Below, in pieces: positions 8,005-14,989 of a DNA stretch of 64,000 nucleotides. Within the stretch, counting starts at the first letter, position 1. Each line of letters begins with the position of its first letter. Both the position numbers and the translations under genes were made by a program. The stretch covers positions 1 through 64,000 of the forward strand of contig NZ_JANZKJ010000017.1 in the NCBI RefSeq assembly GCF_025642975.1, given 5' to 3'. The notes beneath the pieces were generated by a model that was not told the origin of the DNA, made no database searches, and saw only the letters and a list, made by a program, of their open reading frames with translations. Origin of the DNA: Pseudomonas sp. RIT-PI-S (GTDB taxonomy: Bacteria; Pseudomonadota; Gammaproteobacteria; Pseudomonadales; Pseudomonadaceae).

Positions 8005-9261
8005 ATGAGCCTGCCTACCGTCACCGTTGTACCGCCTGGCAAACCTTTGCAGGGCCGGGTGGCGCCGCCGGGGTCCAAGTCCATCACCAACCGCGCGCTG
8101 TTGCTGGCCGCATTGGCCAAGGGCACCAGCCGGCTGACCGGCGCGCTGAAAAGCGACGATACCCGGCACATGAGCCAAGCCCTGCGGCAAATGGGCGTGA
8201 CCATCGACGAACCGGACCCCACCACCTTCGTGGTCACCGGCAGCGGGCGTTTGCAGCCTCCCGCGGGCGCACTGTTTCTCGGTAATGCCGGTACCGCGGT
8301 GCGTTTTCTCACGGCGGCGGTGGCTACGGTCGAGGGTGAGGTGGTGCTCGACGGTGACGCCTATATGCAAAAGCGCCCCATCGGCCCGCTGCTCGATGCC
8401 CTGCGCGCCGCAGGGGTAGAGGCCAGCAGCCCAACCGGTTGCCCACCCGTGACCGTGCGCGGCACCGGCCCGCTGCGGGTGGCGCGCCTGGAAATCGACG
8501 GTGGCCTGTCCAGCCAATACGTGTCCGCCCTGCTGATGCTCGCTGCGCTGGGTGAAGCGCCTATCGAGGTGGCTTTGACTGGCAAGGACATCGGGGCGCG
8601 CGGCTACGTGGACCTGACCCTGGCCTGCATGCGTGCCTTTGGCGCCCAGGTGGAAACCCTCGACGACAGCTCCTGGCGGGTGGCTGCCACTGGCTACCGC
8701 GCCTGCGATTACCCGATCGAGCCCGATGCCTCCGCTGCGACCTACCTGTGGGCCGCCGAGGCGCTGACCTCCGGGCGGATCGACCTGGGCGTGGCCAATG
8801 ACGCCTTCACCCAGCCCGACGCCCAGGCGCAAGCCGAGATCGCCCGCTTCCCGCAGATGGCGGCGGTGATCGACGGTTCGCAGATGCAGGATGCAATCCC
8901 CACCTTGGCGGTGTTGGCGGCGTTCAATGACACCCCGGTGCGCTTCACTCAGTTGGCCAACCTGCGGGTGAAAGAGTGTGATCGGGTGCAAGCGCTCTAC
9001 GACGGGCTCAATGCTATTTGCCCGGGGCTGGCGACTGTAGAGGGCGACGACCTGCTGGTTGCGGCCGACCCGGCCTTGGCCGGTACCGTCACCCGCGCGC
9101 TGATCGACACGCACTCCGACCACCGCATGGCCATGTGCTTCGCCCTGGCGGGGTTGAAGGTCAGCGGTATCCGCATCCAGGACCCGGCCTGCGTGGCCAA
9201 GACCTACCCGGAGTATTGGGATATGTTGCAAGGGCTCGGCGTCGAGCTGGTATTTGCCTGA
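8005..9261 (+). CDS. aroA: 3-phosphoshikimate 1-carboxyvinyltransferase (EPSP synthase), stand-alone, 418 aa
   Basis: It joins shikimate-3-phosphate and phosphoenolpyruvate in aromatic amino acid synthesis. The signatures are PGSKSITNRALLLAALA (catalytic K25), the PEP loop GNAGTAVRF (93-101), the shikimate loop GGLSSQY, NLRVKECDRVQAL and THSDHRMAMCFAL. GGAG precedes the ATG. In fluorescent pseudomonads the usual enzyme is part of a TyrA-AroA fusion encoded elsewhere (established knowledge), so this is likely an extra, stand-alone copy. Numbering coincides with E. coli AroA, where residue 101 is Pro; here it is Phe, and residue 99 is Val instead of Met. No other aromatic-pathway gene is adjacent. 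Dense REP repeats follow the stop. Confidence 0.92.
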   Translation: MSLPTVTVVPPGKPLQGRVAPPGSKSITNRALLLAALAKGTSRLTGALKSDDTRHMSQALRQMGVTIDEPDPTTFVVTGSGRLQPPAGALFLGNAGTAVRFLTAAVATVEGEVVLDGDAYMQKRPIGPLLDALRAAGVEASSPTGCPPVTVRGTGPLRVARLEIDGGLSSQYVSALLMLAALGEAPIEVALTGKDIGARGYVDLTLACMRAFGAQVETLDDSSWRVAATGYRACDYPIEPDASAATYLWAAEALTSGRIDLGVANDAFTQPDAQAQAEIARFPQMAAVIDGSQMQDAIPTLAVLAAFNDTPVRFTQLANLRVKECDRVQALYDGLNAICPGLATVEGDDLLVAADPALAGTVTRALIDTHSDHRMAMCFALAGLKVSGIRIQDPACVAKTYPEYWDMLQGLGVELVFA

Positions 9262-9264
9262 GCA

Positions 9265-10056
9265 CCCGGTTCTGAAGTGAAGGCTTGGTAACTCGCCCGG
9301 CCCGGCACCGAAGTTCTTGGACTTTGCCCCCGTCCCACAGCTGCCATCACCGCCTTCCTTTGTGGGACTGGGCGAAGCCCGGGAACTGAAGTGAAGGCTT
9401 GGTACTCGGCCGGCCCGGCACCGAGGTTCCCGGGCCTTGCCCGGTCCCACAGCTGTCATCACCGCCTTCCCCTGTGGGACCGGGCGGAGCCCGGGAACTG
9501 GAGTGAAGGCTTGGGAAGCCCGTTCAGCCTGGCACCCCGGGAACTGGATTGAAGGCTTGGGAGCTCGCCCAGCCTGGCACCCCGAGTTCCCGGGCTTTGC
9601 CCGGTCCCACAGCTGTCATCCCCGCCTTCCCCTGTAGGACCGGGCGGACCCGGGAACTGGATTGAAGGCTTGGGAGCTCGCCCAGCCTGGCACCCCGAGT
9701 TCCCGGGCTTTTGCCCGGTCCCACAGCTGTCATCCCCGCCTTCCCCCGAGTTCCCGGGCTTTTGCCCGGTCCCACAGCTGTCCTCCACCGCCTTTCCCCG
9801 TGGGACCGGGCGGAGCCCGGGAACTGAGGCTAAGGCTTGGTAACTCGCCCGACCCGGCACCGAGGTTCCCAGGCTTGCCCGGTCCCACAGCTGTCATCAC
9901 CACCTTCCTTTGTGGGACCGGGCGGAGCCCGGGAACTGGATTGAAGGCTTGGGAGCTCGCCCAGCCTGGCACCCCGGGTTCCCGGGCCTTGCCCGGTCCC
10001 ACAGCTGTCATCACCGCCTTCCCCCGTGGGACTGGGCGGAGCCCGGGAACTGAAGA
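9265..10056. repeat. REP/BIME cluster upstream of the RAYT gene (about seven units)
   Basis: The palindromic core CCCGGGCnTTGCCCGG followed by TCCCACAG recurs about seven times, with inverted partners (GTGGGACCGGGCGGAGCCCG) between. Successive copies of CCGGTCCCACAGCTGTC fall mostly 112-114 bp apart, with one interval of about 160 and one of about 51. Spacer text (GAACTGGATTGAAGGCTTGG) is also repeated. This is the layout of bacterial interspersed mosaic elements made of head-to-tail and inverted REPs. Several apparent frames across it are repeat artefacts. Confidence 0.9.
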
Positions 10057-10134
10057 CACACCCGGCAACGGCTGGACCTGCCCGATCCAGCTACAGCGCT
10101 GTACCTTCTGGCGTTTAGCCAGGAGGGCTTTCCT

Positions 10135-10590
10135 ATGTGGATCTATCAAAGCAAACGCCTGAGAACTGGCCGCCGGTCCGAGGTGGGCCGCGCCTATGTG
10201 ATCACTACCGCCACTAATGAGCGCCAGCCTCTGCTTGCCAATTGGGCAACGGGCCGGCTGGTGGTGCGGGAGTTATGCCATGAACATGCCGCTGGGCATG
10301 CTCGAAGCATCGCCTGGGTGGTGATGCCCGACCATTTGCATTGGCTATTCGAGCTAGGTGAAGGCGATCTTTCGGCGGTTGTGCGCAGGGTTAAAGCCCG
10401 CTCCGCACAAGCCGTCAATCAGCAGCTGGGTCGTACAGGAGCGCTATGGCAAAAAGGTTTTCACGACCGGGCAATACGCCGTGAGGAGGACCTCAGGTCG
10501 GTGGCGCGCTACATCATAATGAACCCGGTGCGCGCCGGGTTGGTGCCCAGCGTAGGGTTGTATCCGCTTTGGGATGCCATGTGGTTGTGA
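10135..10590 (+). CDS. REP-associated tyrosine transposase (RAYT, TnpA-REP), 151 aa
   Basis: Y1/HUH-superfamily nuclease. The metal-binding HUH pair is in MPDHLHWLF (H67, H69) and the catalytic tyrosine is Y126 in ARYIIMNPVRAGLV, both canonical for RAYTs. The length of about 150 residues is typical. AGGAGG precedes ATG 10135 at ideal spacing. It sits between two REP clusters sharing the same core, which is the defining arrangement of a REPtron. The family is thought to cleave and rejoin single-stranded REP hairpins and so drive their dissemination. The key residues are intact, so activity is possible. Confidence 0.93.
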   Translation: MWIYQSKRLRTGRRSEVGRAYVITTATNERQPLLANWATGRLVVRELCHEHAAGHARSIAWVVMPDHLHWLFELGEGDLSAVVRRVKARSAQAVNQQLGRTGALWQKGFHDRAIRREEDLRSVARYIIMNPVRAGLVPSVGLYPLWDAMWL

Positions 10591-10895
10591 TCGCCCGGCC
10601 TGGCACCGAGGTTCCCGGGCTTTGCCCGGTCCCACCGCTATTCTCCACCGCTTTCCCTTGTGGGACTGGGCGGAGCCCGGGAACTGAGGAAGGCTTGGGA
10701 GCTTGCCCGGCCTGGCACCGAGGTTCCCGGGCTTCGCCCGGTCCCACAGCTGTCCTCCACCGCCTTTCTCTGTGGGACCGGGCGAAGCCTGGGAACTGAA
10801 GTGAAGGCTTGGTACTCGGCCTGCCCGGCACCGAGGTTCCCGGGCCCTGCCCGGTCCCACAGCTGTCATCACCGCCCCTGGCCCCACTGCTGAGA
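10591..10895. repeat. REP/BIME cluster downstream of the RAYT gene (three units)
   Basis: Three further copies of the same REP module, with CCGGTCCCAC starting near 10626, 10738 and 10851 (112-113 bp apart) and inverted GGGACNGGGCG partners between. The sequence is nearly identical to the upstream cluster, in the same orientation. It lies between the RAYT stop and the 3' end of the convergent paoC-like gene. Confidence 0.9.
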
Positions 10896-10923
10896 GCCGG
10901 CACTTCACTGCCCCAACGGTTCG

Positions 10924-13143
10924 CTACACCCCCACTTGCGGTGCACCCAATAAATCCTCCACCCGCACGGGCAGGTCCCTGACGCGCACACCGGTGGCGT
11001 GGTACACCGCGTCGGTGATGGCGGCGGCGACGCCGGCCAGGCCGATTTCGCCGATGCCGCGGGCGCCTAGCGGGTTGAGGGCGAAGTCCGGGTAGTCGAG
11101 GAACGTGATGTCCACCTCCGGCGCATCGGCATGGGTAGTGACGATGTAATCGGCCAGGTTGGCGTTCACCGGGGCGCCGCTGCGCTGGTCGTATTCCGTG
11201 GCTTCGAACAAGGCCATGCCCACGCCCATCATCAGCGCGCCCTCGATCTGGTTGCGGCCGGTGCGGGTGTTAAGGATGGTGCCGGCGTCTATCACCGTGA
11301 CGATACGGTTCACCCGAAGCCGGGCGATTTCCGGCTGCCACAGCACCTCTACGAAGTGCGCGCCGTAGGAATGCAGCGAAACCTTCTTGGCGGCTTCTTC
11401 ACTGCCCTTGCCTTCGCCATCGCCGCTGACATGGTCCATCCCGGCGGCCGTGAGGATTGCCCGCAGGGGCACGGCCTGCTCCGCAGTGCCCTTGAGGCTC
11501 ACCGCCATGTCGGCGAATTGCAGGTCGTCCTTCTGCTTGCCCTCGAACGCCGGGTGGCTGCGCAGCGCGGCGTCCAACGCTTCGTCGATCGCCTCGCGGG
11601 TGGCCTGCTGGATGGCTGGCACCAGCGAGCCCGTGGCCATGGAGCCTCCGGACAGCGGGCCGGGCGGCAGGCGAGTATCCCCCAGCAGCACTTCGATGTT
11701 GGCCATGGGCAAGCCGGTCAGCTCCGCCACCATTTGCGCGATCACCGTGTAGGTGCCGGTGCCAATGTCTTGGGTAGCGCACAGCACCTTGGCGCGGCCA
11801 TCGGCGCCCAGTTGCACGGTGGCTTTGGCAGGCAGGGCCTTGGCCATCCATGAGCAGGCGGCCATGCCCCAGCCGATCACGTTTCCACTGTCATTGCGCA
11901 TGCTGCCTGGGCGTGGGTCCCGGGCACTCCAGCCGAAGCGCTGGGCGCCGGTTTGCAGGCATTCCGTCAGGTGGCGCGAGGAGAACGGCTGGCCGGTGCT
12001 TTCATCGTGGTCCGGCTGGTTGAGCAGGCGCAGTTGCAATGGGTCCATGTTCAACGCCAGGGCCAGTTCGTTCATCGCCGACTCGACCGCATACAACCCT
12101 GGCACCGCGCCGGGGCCACGCATTGACGTTGGCGGGGCGACGTCCCTGCGCGCCAATGACCAGGCGGCCTTGAGGTTGGGTGTGCTGTAGAGAAAGCCGG
12201 TCGCCTCGCCGCAGTTTTCCTTGTAGGTGTCCAGCCGCGCGTTATGGAACAGATAGTCGTGGCGTAGGCAGCTCAGCTTGCCGTCGGCACTGGCGCCCAG
12301 GCGCAGGCGCTGCTGGGTGTTGGCACGGTGCCCCACGCTCTGGAACATCATGCGCCGATCCACCACCAGCTTCACCGGCTTACCCAGTTCGCGCGCGGCG
12401 GCGGCCGCCAGCAGCGAGTGGGTCCAGGGCCACAGCTTGCCGCCGAAACCGGAGCCCAGGTACTCGGTGATCACCCGCACCTGTTGCAGGCTGACGCCTA
12501 GCATCTGCGCCATGACCAGTTGATGGTTCATCACCGCTTGCGAGGTCTCATACAGGGTGAACCCCTGGCCGTCCCAGAGCGCCACGCTGGCATGCAACTC
12601 GATCGGGTTGTGGGTTTGCGGCGGCGTGCTGTAGGTCTGGTCGACAGTCACCTGTGCCGCGGCGAACGCGGCCTCCACATCGCCACGCTGCGTGTCGATC
12701 TTCTCCGGCGCTTCGGCCGTCAGCCGAGTACCTACATCAGGCGGCTCGGCGGCATAGCTGGCCTTGACCGCGGCGGCGCCGGCCACCGCCTGTTCATAGG
12801 TGCGCGCCACCACCAGGGCGACGTATTGCCCGTAATAGCTGATCTTGTCGTCCGACAGCGGCGGGCGGGCCTCATCGTTCTTGCCCTTGTTGGGCTGACG
12901 GCGGAACAGCTTGCCGGCGAGGTTGCCCTGGTGGAACACCGCGATCACTCCAGGCGCCGTTTCCGCGCCGTGGGTGTTAAGCGCGGTGAGGCGCCCACGC
13001 GCGATGGTGGCGGTCACTGGCACCGCATACACAAGGCCGGGGAAGTGATGGTCGGAGGTGTAGCGGGCGAGGCCGCTGACCTTCTTTGGGCCGTCGATGC
13101 GCGGCAGGCCCTGGCCGATGAAGCGTACGGAAGTCTGTGCCAT
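10924..13143 (-). CDS. paoC: Aldehyde oxidoreductase molybdenum-binding subunit (PaoC/YagR-like), 739 aa
   Basis: Large subunit of a xanthine oxidase-family enzyme. It has an N-terminal a/b-hammerhead domain beginning FIGQGLPRIDGPKKVSGLARYT, molybdopterin-cytosine-dinucleotide-binding stretches (GSGFGGKLWPW; MRGPGAVPGLYAVE; QDIGTGTYT) and the catalytic Glu in GARGIGEIGLAG near the C-terminus. ATG 13143 is chosen because GAGGA sits 7 bases upstream. An alternative ATG at 13161 overlaps the paoB stop but lacks a ribosome site. It is the last gene of the paoA-paoB-paoC operon. Together they should oxidise aldehydes, notably aromatic ones in the E. coli PaoABC precedent, to acids in the periplasm. 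The PaoD-type chaperone is not in the window. Confidence 0.9.
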   Translation of the reverse strand: MAQTSVRFIGQGLPRIDGPKKVSGLARYTSDHHFPGLVYAVPVTATIARGRLTALNTHGAETAPGVIAVFHQGNLAGKLFRRQPNKGKNDEARPPLSDDKISYYGQYVALVVARTYEQAVAGAAAVKASYAAEPPDVGTRLTAEAPEKIDTQRGDVEAAFAAAQVTVDQTYSTPPQTHNPIELHASVALWDGQGFTLYETSQAVMNHQLVMAQMLGVSLQQVRVITEYLGSGFGGKLWPWTHSLLAAAAARELGKPVKLVVDRRMMFQSVGHRANTQQRLRLGASADGKLSCLRHDYLFHNARLDTYKENCGEATGFLYSTPNLKAAWSLARRDVAPPTSMRGPGAVPGLYAVESAMNELALALNMDPLQLRLLNQPDHDESTGQPFSSRHLTECLQTGAQRFGWSARDPRPGSMRNDSGNVIGWGMAACSWMAKALPAKATVQLGADGRAKVLCATQDIGTGTYTVIAQMVAELTGLPMANIEVLLGDTRLPPGPLSGGSMATGSLVPAIQQATREAIDEALDAALRSHPAFEGKQKDDLQFADMAVSLKGTAEQAVPLRAILTAAGMDHVSGDGEGKGSEEAAKKVSLHSYGAHFVEVLWQPEIARLRVNRIVTVIDAGTILNTRTGRNQIEGALMMGVGMALFEATEYDQRSGAPVNANLADYIVTTHADAPEVDITFLDYPDFALNPLGARGIGEIGLAGVAAAITDAVYHATGVRVRDLPVRVEDLLGAPQVGV

Positions 13144-13157
13144 GGCAATGTCCTCGC

Positions 13158-14171
13158 TCATGCGGTTTGCGCGGTGTGCGCCACGGTGGCCAGGCACTGC
13201 GCCACGCAGCGCTTGGCCAGCTCGACCTTAAAGCCGTTTTCGCTCTGCGGGCGGGCATCGCGCAGTGCTGCCTCGGCGGCGAGCTGCCAGGTCGCGCTGC
13301 TCGCCGGTTGGCCCAGCACGGCCTGTTCGGCAGCGGTCGCACGCCAGGGCTTGCTGCCAACGCCACCCAGGGCCACCCGCGCTTCGGCCACTCGGCCGTT
13401 TTCCAGGCGCAGCAGTACGGCAGCGGACGCCAGGGCAAACTCATAGGAGGCGCGATCGCGCAGCTTGAGGTACGCCGATCGCGCGCCGGCCACGGGCGGG
13501 GGCAGGGTGACCGCGGTGATCAGGTCGCCGGGTTGCAGCACGTTCTCGATATGTGGCGTGTTCCCTGGCACCAGGAAGAAGTCCGCAATGGGCACGCTGC
13601 GCTCGCCCGCGCGCCCTTGGATCTGCACTTGGGCATCGAGGGTGGTAAGGGCGACGTTCATGTCCGACGGGTTGCTGGCAATGCAGTGTTCGCTGGTGCC
13701 GAGGATCGCCAGGTTACGGTTGGCACCACCGATGGCGGCACAGCCACTGCCGGGTTCGCGCTTGTTGCAAGCGCTGAGGTTGTCCCGAAAGTACATGCAG
13801 CGGGTGCGTTGCAGCAGGTTGCCGCCGGTGGTGGCCATATTGCGCAGCTGCGCCGAGGCGCCGGACAGCAGCGCCTGGGACAGCACCGGATAAGCCTGTT
13901 GCACCCGGGGGTGCCAGGCCAGGTCGCTGTTGCGCACCAGGGCTCCGATCCGCAGCCCGCCGTCGGCGGTGTCGCTGACTTGCGCCAGCGGCAGGCGGTT
14001 GATGTCGATCACCTGTAGCGGGTGCTCCACGCCCAGTTTCATCAGGTCGGTAAGGGTGGTGCCGCCGGCGATGAAGCGCACCTCGGCACCCTGTTGAGCG
14101 GTGTGCGCCGCCGTGGCCAGGCGCACGGCCTGTTCCGCGCTGCTGGCGCGCACGAAGCTGAAGTTCTGCAT
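13158..14171 (-). CDS. paoB: Aldehyde oxidoreductase FAD-binding subunit (PaoB/YagS-like), 337 aa
   Basis: The FAD-binding N-terminal domain carries IAGGTTLTDLMKLG (35-47) and TTGGNLLQRTRC (114-125), followed by the CO-dehydrogenase flavoprotein C-terminal domain. Cysteines C125, C135 and C144 in RCMYFRDNLSACNKREP and GSGC correspond to the segment that holds the unusual extra [4Fe-4S] cluster in E. coli PaoB; this points to PaoB rather than a generic XDH FAD subunit. ATG 14171 follows GAGG. It is 10 bp downstream of paoA and nearly touches paoC. Confidence 0.9.
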   Translation of the reverse strand: MQNFSFVRASSAEQAVRLATAAHTAQQGAEVRFIAGGTTLTDLMKLGVEHPLQVIDINRLPLAQVSDTADGGLRIGALVRNSDLAWHPRVQQAYPVLSQALLSGASAQLRNMATTGGNLLQRTRCMYFRDNLSACNKREPGSGCAAIGGANRNLAILGTSEHCIASNPSDMNVALTTLDAQVQIQGRAGERSVPIADFFLVPGNTPHIENVLQPGDLITAVTLPPPVAGARSAYLKLRDRASYEFALASAAVLLRLENGRVAEARVALGGVGSKPWRATAAEQAVLGQPASSATWQLAAEAALRDARPQSENGFKVELAKRCVAQCLATVAHTAQTA

Positions 14172-14181
14172 GGTCGTGCCC

Positions 14182-14814
14182 TCAGGCTTTGCGGGTCTGT
14201 TGGATGGCCGCCAGGATGTGCGAGTAAGCGCCGCAGCGGCAGATATTGCCGCTCATGGCTTCTTTGATCTCCATGGCCGACGCGCCATAGGGCTCTTTGG
14301 CCAACGCCACCGCCGACATGATCTGCCCGCTGGTGCAATAGCCGCACTGATAGGCATCGTGCTCGACGAAGGCCACCTGCATCGGATGCAGCCGGTCTGG
14401 GGTGCCCAGCCCTTCGATGGTGGTGATCTCATCGCCCTCATGCATCAGTGCCAAGCTCAGGCAGCTGTTCACCCGGCGGCCATTCACATGCACGGTGCAG
14501 GCGCCGCACTGGCCGTGATCGCAGCCTTTCTTGGTACCGGTCAGGTGCAGGCGCTCGCGCAGGGCATCGAGCAGGGTCGTGCGCGGGTCCACCTGGAGGG
14601 TCTGCGCCTGGCCATTGACCTTTAGCGTCAGCGGCTGCTCGCCAGGTTCATCGGCCGTCGCCGGCGGTGTATCGGCGGCGTGGGCGGCGCTGGCAAGGCC
14701 CGCGCCCAAGGCTGCGGCAGTGCCGCCAACCCCCAATACCTGGAGCAATGAGCGGCGGGAGAGGGGCAGATAAGCGGTGCTGCCCTCCGGGGAGGGCACT
14801 GGCTTGTTCGGCAT
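14182..14814 (-). CDS. paoA: Aldehyde oxidoreductase [2Fe-2S] subunit with Tat signal (PaoA/YagT-like), 210 aa
   Basis: A twin-arginine signal (LSRRSLLQVLGVGGTAAALG) spans roughly residues 18-47, so the assembled enzyme should be exported folded to the periplasm. The mature part has a ferredoxin-type cluster (KGCDHGQCGACTVHVNG with a further Cys in NSCL) and a second, helical-domain cluster (CGYCTSG and ICRCGAY). Both [2Fe-2S] sites appear complete. ATG 14814 is preceded by GGAG. It is the first gene of the paoABC operon, divergent from ligD across about 175 bp. Confidence 0.92.
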   Translation of the reverse strand: MPNKPVPSPEGSTAYLPLSRRSLLQVLGVGGTAAALGAGLASAAHAADTPPATADEPGEQPLTLKVNGQAQTLQVDPRTTLLDALRERLHLTGTKKGCDHGQCGACTVHVNGRRVNSCLSLALMHEGDEITTIEGLGTPDRLHPMQVAFVEHDAYQCGYCTSGQIMSAVALAKEPYGASAMEIKEAMSGNICRCGAYSHILAAIQQTRKA

Positions 14815-14989
14815 GATCGGGTCTCCATCAGGGCGGTCGGCGTCACGCCTCTGCGGGCGCTGGCAGGGTTTAGGGATTGGTCCACCGTTAGGCGCCGGCG
14901 TTCAACCGTTTCAGCCCGCCGGTCGGCTGGAGCAGGGAACTCCGGCGGGCGCACCGCTTCAGAACCCTAGGCAGCGAAGGAGCCCCGTC

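Noticed and set aside
9437..10162. Overlapping frames on both strands between aroA and the RAYT gene
   Set aside because: They translate REP units and change length with repeat number; the products are Pro/Gly/Arg repeats.
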